Shown here piece by piece: positions 33,641 to 41,910 of a DNA stretch of 64,000 nucleotides. Origin of the DNA: Streptomyces cinnabarinus (GTDB lineage Bacteria > Actinomycetota > Actinomycetes > Streptomycetales > Streptomycetaceae). The notes beneath the pieces are model-generated. The model was not told the origin of the DNA. It ran no database searches and worked only from the letters and a program-made list of their open reading frames with translations. Within the stretch, counting starts at the first letter, position 1. Each line of letters begins with the position of its first letter. The translations under genes were made by a program, and so were the position numbers. Location of the stretch: assembly GCF_027270315.1 (NCBI RefSeq), contig NZ_CP114413.1, positions 7,998,001 to 8,062,000 on the forward strand, given 5' to 3'.

Positions 33641-34288
33641 TCAGCCCGGCAGATCGAAGCCGAGCGCGGCCGCGGCCTCCTCCGGTGTCGCCTGTGTCCA
33701 GCGCTCGGTCATCGCCTGGTTCGAGGACAGGGAACGCGGCTCGGCCCGGTCGAGGTAGAGCATGCCTTCCAGGTGGTCCGTCTCGTGCTGGACGATCCGG
33801 GCCGGCCAGCCGGTGAACTCCTCGTCCAGCGTGCGGCCGTTCTCGTCCTGCCCCGTCATTCGCACCTCGGTGGGCCTGGCCACCACCGCCTGCCAGCCCG
33901 GCACACTCAGACAGCCCTCGAAGAACGCGGCACGGGCGGCGCCGAGCGGTTCGTACGACGGGTTCACCAGGACCCGGAACGGCTGGGGCACCCGGCCGCG
34001 CGCCAGCCGTACCTCCTCCGGCACCGGTGCCGGATCCTCGATCACCGCGATCCGCAGCGGGACGCCGACCTGCGGGGCCGCGAGGCCCACGCCCGGCGCC
34101 GCGTGCATGGTGAGACGCAGGGCCTCGATGAAGCGGGCCAGCAACGCGGGGCCCAACTGGCCGTCGTAGCGCTCGGTTCCGCGCCGCAGCACCGGGTCGC
34201 CGGCCGCGACGATCGGCAACGGGCCGTCCGTGGCGAGGAGTTGCTCGACCAGTTCGGCCAAGGGCGCGTGATCAGTGGGTGATGCCAT
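33641..34288 (-). CDS. def: Peptide deformylase
   Basis: 215 residues. All three metal-site motifs are present: GVGLAAPQ (motif 1), EGCLSVPG (motif 2, Cys ligand) and QHETDHLEG (motif 3, HExxH). It removes the N-formyl group from nascent proteins. Its length and N-terminal extension match one of the several paralogues usual in Streptomyces. It starts at ATG 34288 (MASPTDHAPLAEL) and converges with the sigma-associated gene. Confidence 0.96.
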   Translation of the reverse strand: MASPTDHAPLAELVEQLLATDGPLPIVAAGDPVLRRGTERYDGQLGPALLARFIEALRLTMHAAPGVGLAAPQVGVPLRIAVIEDPAPVPEEVRLARGRVPQPFRVLVNPSYEPLGAARAAFFEGCLSVPGWQAVVARPTEVRMTGQDENGRTLDEEFTGWPARIVQHETDHLEGMLYLDRAEPRSLSSNQAMTERWTQATPEEAAAALGFDLPG

Positions 34289-34421
34289 CGCGTCAGGATG
34301 TCATGCGACGCGGCGATGTGACGCAGGCCACTTTGGGTGTCGGGAACTCGGAGGCCGCGCGCCCCGACTACTGGACCGCTACAGCACACCAAGCGTCCCC
34401 ACCCCCCGAAGAGGCCCGCCG

Positions 34422-35855
34422 ATGTCCACCGCTCCCTCGACCTCCCCCGATTCCGGCTCCGCTCCAACGGGGGGAGCCCCATCGGACGAGGCTCCCCAGC
34501 CCGACGCCGCCCCGGCGCCGGCCCGCCCCCGCACCTGGGCACCCCTGCGCCCGCTCGTCCTGCGGCTGCACTTCTACGCCGGAGTCCTTGTCGCACCGTT
34601 CCTGCTCGTCGCCGCAGTGACCGGCTTCCTGTACGCCGCGTCCTTCCCGGCCGAGAAGGTCGTGTACGCGCACGAACTGACCGTCCCCGTCGGCGACGCG
34701 AAGCTGCCGATCTCCGATCAGGTCGCCGCCGCCCGCAAGGCCCACCCCGAGGGTGCCGTCGCCGCCGTACGGCCCTCGCCGGAGGACGACGCCACCACCA
34801 GGGTGATGCTCTCCGGCGTCGAGGGCGTCAACGAGGAGTACACCCTCGCCGTCTTCGTCGACCCGTACACCGCCGAGGTGCGCGGCTCGCTCGAACAGTA
34901 CGGCTCGACCGGCGCCCTTCCCCTGCGCACCTGGATCGACGAGTTCCACCGCGATCTGCGGCTCGGCGAGACCGGCCGGCTCTACAGCGAACTCGCCGCG
35001 AGCTGGCTGTGGGTGATCGCCCTCGGCGGTCTGGTGCTGTGGTTCTCCCGGCGCCGGGCCCGCCGCAAGCTGCGCGGCACCAGCGGCCGCCGCCGCACCC
35101 TCGGCCTGCACGGCACGGTCGGCGCCTGGGCCGCCGCCGGGTTCCTCTTCCTGTCGGCGACCGGACTGACCTGGTCGCAGTACACCGGTGCCAACATCGA
35201 CGAACTGCGCACCTCGCTCGGCGGCGCCACCCCGTCGATCTCGGCGAGCGCGGGCGGCGACCACTCCGGGCACGGCGCCTCGGCCGCCGCCGGGGACGCG
35301 GCGCACGGCGTCGGTCTGGACAAGGTGCTCGCGGCGGCCCGTGCGAAGGGGCTCGGCGACCCGGTCGAGATCGTGCCGCCCGCGGACGCGGAGTCGACGT
35401 ACGTGGTGAAGCAGATCCAGCGCAGCTGGCCCACCAAGGGGGACTCCGTGGCCGTCGACCCGGCCACCGGCGAGGTCACCGACGAACTGCGGTTCGCCGA
35501 CTACCCGGTGCTCGCCAAGCTCACCCGCTGGGGCATCGATCTGCACACCGGTGTGCTGTTCGGCCTGGTCAGCCAGATCGCCCTGATGCTGCTCGCGCTC
35601 TCGCTGATCCTGCTGATCGTCTGGGGCTACCGCATGTGGTGGCAGCGCGGCCGGGGCTCCGCCTTCGGACGGCCGCTGCCGCGCGGCGCCTGGCAGCAGG
35701 TGCCGCCGCAGATCCTGGTGCCGCTGGCGGTGGCGGCGGCCGTGGTCGGCTACTTCGTCCCGCTGCTCGGGATCACGCTGCTGGCCTTCCTCGCCGTGGA
35801 CATCGTGCTCGGCGAGATCGCGCACCGGCGCGGGCGCGCGGAGGCTAGTCGCTGA
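34422..35855 (+). CDS. PepSY-associated transmembrane protein
   Basis: 477 residues. After a 40-residue Pro/Ala-rich N-terminus comes the first helix HFYAGVLVAPFLLVAAVTGFLYAASF, then an extracytoplasmic PepSY domain and further helices (LWVIALGGLVLWFSRRRA, VGAWAAAGFLFLSATGLTWSQY). A second PepSY region follows and two helices lie near the end. A His-containing segment (GGDHSGHGAS) lies in the large loop. Such proteins (PiuB/DUF2271-neighbour type) are linked to siderophore-iron reduction or copper handling. GAAGAGG precedes ATG 34422. It overlaps the convergent MarR gene by 11 bases at the 3' end. Confidence 0.88.
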   Translation: MSTAPSTSPDSGSAPTGGAPSDEAPQPDAAPAPARPRTWAPLRPLVLRLHFYAGVLVAPFLLVAAVTGFLYAASFPAEKVVYAHELTVPVGDAKLPISDQVAAARKAHPEGAVAAVRPSPEDDATTRVMLSGVEGVNEEYTLAVFVDPYTAEVRGSLEQYGSTGALPLRTWIDEFHRDLRLGETGRLYSELAASWLWVIALGGLVLWFSRRRARRKLRGTSGRRRTLGLHGTVGAWAAAGFLFLSATGLTWSQYTGANIDELRTSLGGATPSISASAGGDHSGHGASAAAGDAAHGVGLDKVLAAARAKGLGDPVEIVPPADAESTYVVKQIQRSWPTKGDSVAVDPATGEVTDELRFADYPVLAKLTRWGIDLHTGVLFGLVSQIALMLLALSLILLIVWGYRMWWQRGRGSAFGRPLPRGAWQQVPPQILVPLAVAAAVVGYFVPLLGITLLAFLAVDIVLGEIAHRRGRAEASR

Positions 35856-36303
35856 GCGCCGCCAGCTCGGCGTTGGCCCGCTCCGCGATGAGTGTCAGGA
35901 CCCGGCCCGCGGCGGCCAGGTCCTCCTCCGGGATGCCGGCGTAGACCCGGGCGCTGATCGGGGCGGTCTCGGCGGAGGTCCGGTCGAACAGCTCCCGCCC
36001 GGCGTCCGTGATCCGGACCTGCGAAGAGTCGTGCGCGGTGAGCAGGTCGGCGGTGATCAGTTCGTCGACGACGGAGTGGGCCTCGGCCGGGTCGATCTTC
36101 AACGCGTCGACGACGCCGTCGACGAGGCCGTCCCGCTCGACCGCCCCCTCGGCGATCGCGGCCGGCCGGAGGGTGACGGACTGCTGGAAGGTCATGCCGT
36201 GCCCGGCCAGGACACGCTCCAGGACCGCTCGGCTCGCGTAGTGGGCGAGGGCTATGACGCGGGGGTTGAGCAGGGGAGTGGTGGCGGGAGTGGTGGTGGT
36301 CAT
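35845..36303 (-). CDS. MarR-like winged-helix protein
   Basis: 152 residues. The pattern ALKIDPAEAHSVVDELITADLLTAHDSSQVRITDAGRELFDR matches the recognition helix and wing of MarR proteins, although the N-terminal dimerisation helix is degenerate (VIALAHYASRAVLERVLAGHGMTFQQSVTLR). ATG overlaps the stop of the upstream MarR gene (TGA/ATG at 36300-36303), so both are translated together. Two successive MarR-type proteins may form a heterodimer or act hierarchically. Confidence 0.85.
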   Translation of the reverse strand: MTTTTPATTPLLNPRVIALAHYASRAVLERVLAGHGMTFQQSVTLRPAAIAEGAVERDGLVDGVVDALKIDPAEAHSVVDELITADLLTAHDSSQVRITDAGRELFDRTSAETAPISARVYAGIPEEDLAAAGRVLTLIAERANAELAALSD

Positions 36304-36809
36304 GGCTGCTCCTTGTCGGACTCGTCGAACGTGTCGGAATCACCGTCGAGGGCGAGTGGGTCGAGAGGTGCGTCGAGCAGGATGGCGAGGTCCCGGGTGA
36401 ACTCCTGGGCGCGCGCGCTGTCCAGACCGCCGAGCGGAGCCAGCAGCCGCTGAAGCAGCCCGTGGACGACCTTGATCGCCTGCCGGGTCTGCTCACGTCC
36501 CTTCTCGGTGAGCGCCAGCTGTACCGCGCGCGGGTCCTTCGGGTCGCGGGTGCGCTCCAGGAGGCCCGCGGACTCCAGGGAGCGGGCGAGCTTGGAGACG
36601 TAGAGCGGTTCGAGTCCGGTGTGGTCGGCGAGCCGCCGCTGGCTCGGGCGCAGTCCGCCGCGCTGCATGCCGTACAGCGATGCCACCAGGGCGTACTGAG
36701 CGTGCGTCAGCCCCAGCGGGGCCACCGCGCGGTCGACCGCGACCCGCCACTTCATGGACAGGCGCCAGACCAGGAATCCGGGCGTCGCGCCCGCTGCTGC
36801 CGTACTCAT
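36300..36809 (-). CDS. MarR-family transcriptional regulator
   Basis: 169 residues with a full MarR fold: GLTHAQYALVASLYGM, RPSQRRLADHTGLEPLYVSKLARSLESAGLL (helix-turn-helix) and the wing DPKDPRAVQLALTEKG. ATG 36809 lies just downstream of a palindromic AT-rich tandem repeat (36820-36850) that should be its autoregulatory operator. No RBS is visible, so leaderless expression is likely. Divergent pirin is a candidate target. Confidence 0.93.
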   Translation of the reverse strand: MSTAAAGATPGFLVWRLSMKWRVAVDRAVAPLGLTHAQYALVASLYGMQRGGLRPSQRRLADHTGLEPLYVSKLARSLESAGLLERTRDPKDPRAVQLALTEKGREQTRQAIKVVHGLLQRLLAPLGGLDSARAQEFTRDLAILLDAPLDPLALDGDSDTFDESDKEQP

Positions 36810-36819
36810 GACCGATAGA

Positions 36820-36850
36820 GTACATAGCTACTATGTACATGGCTACTATT
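36820..36850. promoter_or_regulatory. Tandem AT-rich operator of the MarR pair
   Basis: GTACATAG-CTA-CTATGTAC (36820-36838) is a perfect palindrome. In addition TACATAGCTACTATG is followed directly by TACATGGCTACTATT, a 15-base tandem repeat with two mismatches. This lies between the MarR operon and pirin, over the likely MarR promoter. Confidence 0.7.
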
Positions 36851-36921
36851 TTCGGGTGAGGGTGTGAAGTCCGCCGGAGTTGGCCTGACGCGGCGGCTCC
36901 CGCGCGGCTAGGTTGGGCGGT

Positions 36922-37887
36922 ATGAGCAATCTTGATCGCGAGGCCGTGCCCGCGGTGTGCGGTGGCCGTGGCTTCGTCGTGGCGGAGCCCGTACGGGAAC
37001 TCCTCAGCCCTCGCCGGGTCAAGCTCGGCGAGTCCTCCGAAGTGCGCCGACTGCTGCCCAACCTGGGTCGCCGCATGGTGGGCGCCTGGTGCTTCGTCGA
37101 TCACTACGGCCCCGACGACATCGCCGACGAGCCCGGGATGCAGGTGCCGCCGCACCCGCACATGGGGCTCCAGACGGTGAGCTGGCTGCACCAGGGCGAG
37201 GTCCTGCACCGCGACTCCACCGGCAGCCTCCAGACGATCCGCCCGCGCGAACTGGGCCTGATGACCTCCGGCCGGGCGATCAGCCACTCGGAGGAAAGTC
37301 CTCGCGGCCACGCCCGCTACTTGCACGGCGCGCAGCTCTGGGTCGCCCTGCCCGACAGCGACCGCCACACCGAGCCGCGCTTCGAGCACCACACGGAACT
37401 GCCGACGGTCACCGCGCCGGGCCTCACCGCCACCCTGATCCTCGGCGGCCTCGACGGTGCGAGCTCCCCCGGAACGACGTACACCCCTCTGGTCGGCGCC
37501 GACCTCACCCTCGCGCAGGGCGCCGACGTACGCCTCCCCCTGGAGCCGGACTTCGAGTACGCCGTCCTCTCCATGTCCGGCGAGGCCGTAGTCGACGGCG
37601 TCCCCGTGCTCCCCGGCTCCATGCTCTATCTCGGCTGCGGCCGCACCGAACTCCCCCTGCGCGCCGAGTCGGACGCGGGCCTGATGCTCCTCGGCGGCGA
37701 GCCCTTCGAGGAGGAACTGATCATGTTCTGGAACTGGATCGGACGGTCCCAGGAGGAGATCGAGCAGGCCCGCAGCGACTGGATGTCGGGCACCCGGTTC
37801 GGCGAGGTGAAGGGGTACGACGGTGCGCCGCTGCCCGCCCCCGAGCTGCCGGTGACACCGCTGAAGCCCCGGGGGCGCGTGCGTTGA
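36922..37887 (+). CDS. Pirin family protein
   Basis: 321 residues, a bicupin. The N-terminal cupin carries the pirin metal site in PHPHMGLQTVSWLHQGEVLHRDSTGS and the C-terminal half has FEEELIMFWNWIGRSQEEI, both typical. Family members act as quercetinases or redox-sensing transcription cofactors. The ATG at 36922 follows TAGGTT by seven bases with no RBS, so the transcript is probably leaderless. It is divergent from the MarR pair. Confidence 0.93.
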   Translation: MSNLDREAVPAVCGGRGFVVAEPVRELLSPRRVKLGESSEVRRLLPNLGRRMVGAWCFVDHYGPDDIADEPGMQVPPHPHMGLQTVSWLHQGEVLHRDSTGSLQTIRPRELGLMTSGRAISHSEESPRGHARYLHGAQLWVALPDSDRHTEPRFEHHTELPTVTAPGLTATLILGGLDGASSPGTTYTPLVGADLTLAQGADVRLPLEPDFEYAVLSMSGEAVVDGVPVLPGSMLYLGCGRTELPLRAESDAGLMLLGGEPFEEELIMFWNWIGRSQEEIEQARSDWMSGTRFGEVKGYDGAPLPAPELPVTPLKPRGRVR

Positions 37888-37914
37888 CGTCGTAGCGAGG
37901 GGTGTCGCTACCGT
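37884..37914 (+). promoter_or_regulatory. Promoter of the FAD monooxygenase gene
   Basis: TTGACG (37884-37889) and TACCGT (37909-37914), with a 19-base spacer, lie just before ATG 37921, which has no RBS. This suggests a leaderless transcript separate from pirin. Confidence 0.45.
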
Positions 37915-37920
37915 GGATTC

Positions 37921-39474
37921 ATGACGGCACCACTGGATGTGCTGGTGGTCGGCGCAGGTCCGACCGGGCTTGCACTGGCCGCGCAGCTGAGCGCGTACGG
38001 GGCTCGGTTCCGGGTGGTCGACCGGTCTCTCGACCGGGTACGGGAGTCCCGGGCGCTGGTCATTCAGCCCCGGACGCTGGAGGCGCTCGCCGGGGTCGGG
38101 GTGGCGGACGAGCTGGTTGCCCTCGGTGTCACCGCCATGCAGCTTCGGGTGCATCTGCCCCGCCGTGTCGTGTCGTTGCGGCTCTTCGACATCGGCCTGA
38201 CCGACACCGCGTATCCCTTCCTGCTGTTCCTCTCCCAGGCGGAGACCGAGCGGGTCCTCACCGGGCATCTCGCCGCGCGGGACGTGCCGATCGAGCGTGG
38301 CACCGAGCTGGTTCGGATGGAGACGCCGGCGCCGAAGGACTCGTATGCCGTCTGCCGGCTGCGGGGTCCCGACGGTGCGGAGGAGGTCGTCGAGGCGCGG
38401 TACGTCGTGGGTTGCGACGGCGCCCACAGCACCGTCCGGCAGCAGGCGGGCATCGGTTTCGAGGGGTACGCCTATCCGCAGACGTTCCTCCTCGCCGACC
38501 TGGAGGTCGAGGGCCTGGAGCCGAAGGGGGCGGTGCACTCGTACCTGACCGGGAGCGGGATGCTGTTCTTCTTCCCCCTCGGCTCGCCCGCCACCTGGCG
38601 GCTGCTCGCGATGCGGCCGCCCGATGTGCCGGACACGGAGGTGACCCTGCCCCTGCTGCAGGAGATCACCGGCCGGTACGCCGGCGGCGGCCCCCTGCTG
38701 CGCGACCCGGCCTGGATGACCGACTTCCGGCTCCACAACCGCGGCGCCGCCCACTACCGCGCCGGACGCGGCTTCCTCGCCGGGGACGCGGCCCACATCC
38801 ACAGCCCCGCCGGCGGGCAGGGGATGAACATCGGCATCCAGGACGCCCTCAACCTCGGCTGGAAGCTCGCCCTGGTGTGCCAGGGCGCCGCGCCCGAGGA
38901 ACTGCTGGGGACGTACGAGGCCGAGCGGGTCCCCGTCGGCCGACTCGTCCGCCGTCTCACCGATCGCGCCTTCACCGTCGCCACCAGTGACAACCCGGCC
39001 ATCCGCTTCGCCCGGAACCGGCTGGCCCCGCAGCTCGCTCCGCTGGCGCTGCGCGTGAGGCCGCTGCGCGGGCGGCTCTTCCGTACCGTCTCCGAGCTCG
39101 GCATCCACTACCGCCGCAGCCCGCTCTCCGCCGCGGGTCCGCGCCGGCCCCGGCGTGGACCGCGAGCGGGGGACCGGCTGCCGGACCTGCCCCGGGGGTT
39201 GCAGGCCCGGACCGCCGGAACGGGCTGGCACCTGCTCCTCACCGGCCCGCCGAGCACCTGGCCCGACCAGCGACTCGCCCCGCTGCTGGACGGCCGGGCC
39301 GACCTGGTCGCCGTGCACCGGATCGGCGATCAGAGCCCTTGGCCCGGCGTCGCGCACACTCTCGTACGCCCCGACGGCCACCTCGGCTACGTCGCCGAGG
39401 GCGCGGACCTGGCGGGGCTCGACGCCTATCTCACCCGCTGGGTGCGGCGAGTGCCCCGTTCGCAGCGGCCCTGA
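37921..39474 (+). CDS. FAD-dependent aromatic monooxygenase
   Basis: 517 residues of the class A flavoprotein hydroxylase group. It has VLVVGAGPTGLALAAQLSAYG (ADP binding), ARYVVGCDGAHSTVR (DG motif) and RGFLAGDAAHIHSPAGGQGMNIGIQDALNLGWKLA (GD motif), plus a degenerate thioredoxin-like C-terminal domain as in phenol and polyketide hydroxylases (RdmE/PgaE-like). It would insert oxygen into an aromatic ring using NAD(P)H. No biosynthetic genes surround it, so catabolism or modification of exogenous phenols is as likely as antibiotic tailoring. Confidence 0.9.
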   Translation: MTAPLDVLVVGAGPTGLALAAQLSAYGARFRVVDRSLDRVRESRALVIQPRTLEALAGVGVADELVALGVTAMQLRVHLPRRVVSLRLFDIGLTDTAYPFLLFLSQAETERVLTGHLAARDVPIERGTELVRMETPAPKDSYAVCRLRGPDGAEEVVEARYVVGCDGAHSTVRQQAGIGFEGYAYPQTFLLADLEVEGLEPKGAVHSYLTGSGMLFFFPLGSPATWRLLAMRPPDVPDTEVTLPLLQEITGRYAGGGPLLRDPAWMTDFRLHNRGAAHYRAGRGFLAGDAAHIHSPAGGQGMNIGIQDALNLGWKLALVCQGAAPEELLGTYEAERVPVGRLVRRLTDRAFTVATSDNPAIRFARNRLAPQLAPLALRVRPLRGRLFRTVSELGIHYRRSPLSAAGPRRPRRGPRAGDRLPDLPRGLQARTAGTGWHLLLTGPPSTWPDQRLAPLLDGRADLVAVHRIGDQSPWPGVAHTLVRPDGHLGYVAEGADLAGLDAYLTRWVRRVPRSQRP

Positions 39475-39483
39475 TGCGGCCGG

Positions 39484-41181
39484 TCAGGACTGTTCCGCCG
39501 CCAACGCCGCTTCCACCTCGGCGAGTTCCTTCGCCGGGTCGGCGGTCCGGGCCAGGACGGTCAGGTCGTCCGGGCTGTAGCGGGCGCGCACGTCCTCGTC
39601 CCACTTCGCGGCGGCCGCCCGCAGCGGTTCGACGGCTTCCGTGAGTCGGCCGAGCCGGTGCAGGACGAGTCCGTAGTACCCCGCGGCCTCCGTCCGGTGC
39701 GCGGCGTCGCTGTCCTCTTCCCAGACCTGGCGGAGATAGGGTTCCGCCTCGGCGTGCGCGCCGCGCTGGGCCTTCAGCTTGCCCGCGAGCATGGCGTTCA
39801 GCGAGGAGCCCCCCTCGGCCGCGCGCACGTACCAGCGCTCGGCCTCCTGGTAGTCCCGGTGGTGCTCGGAGAGCCAGCCCATCTCGTTGCATGCGTCATG
39901 GTGTCCCGCCTCGGCGGACCTGCGGTACCAGTCATCGCGCAACGCGGGCTGCCTGCGCATCGCGCGGTAAAGCTCCGCGAGGTCGTACGCGGCCTCCGGA
40001 TCACCGGCCTGCGCGGCGGGTTCGATCCAGCGGACCACGTGGCGGTCGGCCGCGCCGGCCCAGTCGCAGAGGATCTTCCCGTACGCGTACGAGGCGTGGA
40101 CGTCGCCCGCCTCCGCGCGCTCGCGGAGCGCGGGCAGCCTGCGCAGGTCCTTGCCGGGCGCGGTGCCGCCCGCCTCGCGCAGCGCGGCGATCCGGTCGAG
40201 CTGCGCGACCACGTCCTCGTCGTCCACCCCGAACTCACGGAACCAGCGCTCGGCTTCGTCGAACCGCCGCTGCCGCTTGCAGAGGACACCGAGGTGCCAC
40301 TGGGCGGCCGGGTGTCCGCCGGTGGCCGCGAGGCCGTACCAGTGCTCGGCGTCGGAGAGGTCACCGCGCTGCTCGTGGAGGACTCCGAGGATGTACCGGG
40401 CGCCTTCGTAGCCCTCCTCGTGGGCCTGGACGAGCAGCGCGCGCGCCTCGGGCCAGGCGGCGTCGCCGGTGGTCTCCGACTCCGTCAGGAACACGGCATG
40501 GTCCACGCGGGCCGACGGGCTGAGCGCCGAGGCACGGCGGTAGTAGCCCGCGGCCTCGACGGTCAGGCCGGGGTAGTCACGGAAGTGCTTCTCCAGGTCG
40601 AAGAGCGGTCGCAGGGCCGCCGCGGCCGCGTCCCCGTCCGCCGCCGCCTCGGCGGCGTCGAGGTCCGCGGCGACGTGGTCGAACTCCTTGCGGATCGACT
40701 CGAAGAGCTGCACCCAGCGGAAGACGGCGATGTCGCCGAGCTCGATGTCGCTCATGAGGAACTTCGGCGCTTCGTCGAGTTGTCCCTCGGCGGCGAGCAG
40801 TTTGCCGAGCTCGATCTTGCAGTTCAGGTCGCGGCCGTTCTCCCAGCCGCGCCGGAACCATTCGGCGGCCTCCGGGTCGCCGTTCTCCTTGAGCAGTACG
40901 CCGAGTCCGTAGGCGCATCCGGAGTGGCGGTCGGCGACGGCGCGGTAGAGGGCCTCCGCCGCCGGCCGGTCCCCCCGGATCTTCCGGTACCGGGCAAGGG
41001 TGTAGTGCGAGAACGCGTCGCCTGCCGCCACCGCCTGTTCCCAGTACGGGATGCCTTCGTCCACGCGATGGCCGAGCACGAAGAAGTCCGTGTGCCGGCG
41101 GGCGGTCTTCGCGTCGTCGGCGCGTGCTGCGGCGACGAGCGCCTCTCCTCGGGTCTGTATGTCCTGACTCACGATCAACAT
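39484..41181 (-). CDS. Large Sel1/TPR-repeat protein
   Basis: 565 residues composed of Sel1-like and TPR repeats, with many units of the type EAEPYLRQVWEEDSDAAHR, AASLGHPAAQ-like (GLAATGGHPAAQWHLGVLCKRQ) and EAERWYVRAAEGGSSLN. It has no signal peptide, membrane helix or catalytic domain. Start ATG 41181 (MLIVSQDIQ) is chosen; a GTG nine bases inside is an alternative. It is a likely protein-interaction scaffold. It follows the TIGR04222-like and HEAT-repeat genes on the same strand, so it could be co-transcribed with the former. Confidence 0.8.
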   Translation of the reverse strand: MLIVSQDIQTRGEALVAAARADDAKTARRHTDFFVLGHRVDEGIPYWEQAVAAGDAFSHYTLARYRKIRGDRPAAEALYRAVADRHSGCAYGLGVLLKENGDPEAAEWFRRGWENGRDLNCKIELGKLLAAEGQLDEAPKFLMSDIELGDIAVFRWVQLFESIRKEFDHVAADLDAAEAAADGDAAAAALRPLFDLEKHFRDYPGLTVEAAGYYRRASALSPSARVDHAVFLTESETTGDAAWPEARALLVQAHEEGYEGARYILGVLHEQRGDLSDAEHWYGLAATGGHPAAQWHLGVLCKRQRRFDEAERWFREFGVDDEDVVAQLDRIAALREAGGTAPGKDLRRLPALRERAEAGDVHASYAYGKILCDWAGAADRHVVRWIEPAAQAGDPEAAYDLAELYRAMRRQPALRDDWYRRSAEAGHHDACNEMGWLSEHHRDYQEAERWYVRAAEGGSSLNAMLAGKLKAQRGAHAEAEPYLRQVWEEDSDAAHRTEAAGYYGLVLHRLGRLTEAVEPLRAAAAKWDEDVRARYSPDDLTVLARTADPAKELAEVEAALAAEQS

Positions 41182-41240
41182 CGTGTCATGACCTTGGAGT
41201 TCGCCCGGCGGCCGGATGCGGCGGACAAACGCGGTCGACG

Positions 41241-41828
41241 TCAGTCCGATCCGCCGCCGCCTCCTCCACAGCCGAAGCCGCCGTCCGAGCCCGCGGAGGT
41301 GTCCGGGCCCTCGTCGTCCAGCGCCTTGCCCATACGGACCAGGTGCCGCCCGAGTCCCGCGGGGACGGTGTGACCGGCCATGACACCGCGCCGGACCGGA
41401 CCCGGCCGCAGGGCTGTGGGCCCTTCGAGGACGTAGGACGGCAGGCCGTCGTCCCGCGCGGCCGCCTTCAGCATCCGTCGGCCACGCCGTGTGAGGCGAC
41501 GGCCGGAGCGGCTCAGCAGGCCCCGGGCGCTGAGTCGGCGGCCTATCTCCTCGACCGGGGAGGAGTGTTCCAGCGCGCGCCGGACGGCCGCGATGCTTCT
41601 GCTGCGCGGGCACGAGGTGAACACCGCGCGCTCAACGGCCTGTTCGGGCGTCTCGTCGCCCAGGGCACGCACCCGCGCGGCGCTGACGACGACGAGTCCG
41701 CGCTCCGCCAGCGCGATCACGGCGCTGTCCACCACCCGTTCCTCCCGCCCGGCGAGGAAGGCGACGTCGTACATCCCGAGTTGCGTGCCCCCGTTCTCCG
41801 TCGCGGTCCTGCGCGCCCCCGTTCTCAT
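41241..41828 (-). CDS. TIGR04222-like protein with Gly/Cys tail
   Basis: 195 residues. The segment YDVAFLAGREERVVDSAVIALAERGLVVVS and the C-terminal FGCGGGGGGSD are typical of the actinobacterial TIGR04222 group. Full members also have membrane helices, which are not visible here, so this may be a short soluble paralogue. ATG 41828 follows GGGGGACGGT. The upstream intergenic region contains a 50-base repeat also found near the subtilase gene. The function of the family is unknown. Confidence 0.75.
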   Translation of the reverse strand: MRTGARRTATENGGTQLGMYDVAFLAGREERVVDSAVIALAERGLVVVSAARVRALGDETPEQAVERAVFTSCPRSRSIAAVRRALEHSSPVEEIGRRLSARGLLSRSGRRLTRRGRRMLKAAARDDGLPSYVLEGPTALRPGPVRRGVMAGHTVPAGLGRHLVRMGKALDDEGPDTSAGSDGGFGCGGGGGGSD

Positions 41829-41857
41829 ACCGTCCCCCGTTCTCAGAACCCTCTTCC

Positions 41858-41875
41858 GGTGGGGGTGTTGTCACC
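41858..41875 (+). repeat. Intergenic repeat, copy A
   Basis: GGTGGGGGTGTTGTCACC, plus about 30 bases of similar flank (GGGACGG...CCCCGGGCCGGG), is repeated at 60236-60253. This copy can fold as CCGGTG...CACCGG. It lies between the HEAT-repeat gene and the TIGR04222-like gene. Confidence 0.6.
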
Positions 41876-41910
41876 GGCGGGACGGGCGCGCAATCCCCGG
41901 GCCGGGCACT

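Noticed and set aside
36493..39381. Minus-strand open frame of over 950 codons across pirin and the FAD monooxygenase
   Set aside because: It mirrors real genes on the other strand; composition is low-complexity and no motif is seen.
39484..41181. Longer start for the Sel1/TPR gene reaching 41613
   Set aside because: The extra N-terminal sequence is antisense to the TIGR04222-like gene and lacks repeats; ATG 41181 begins the conserved part.
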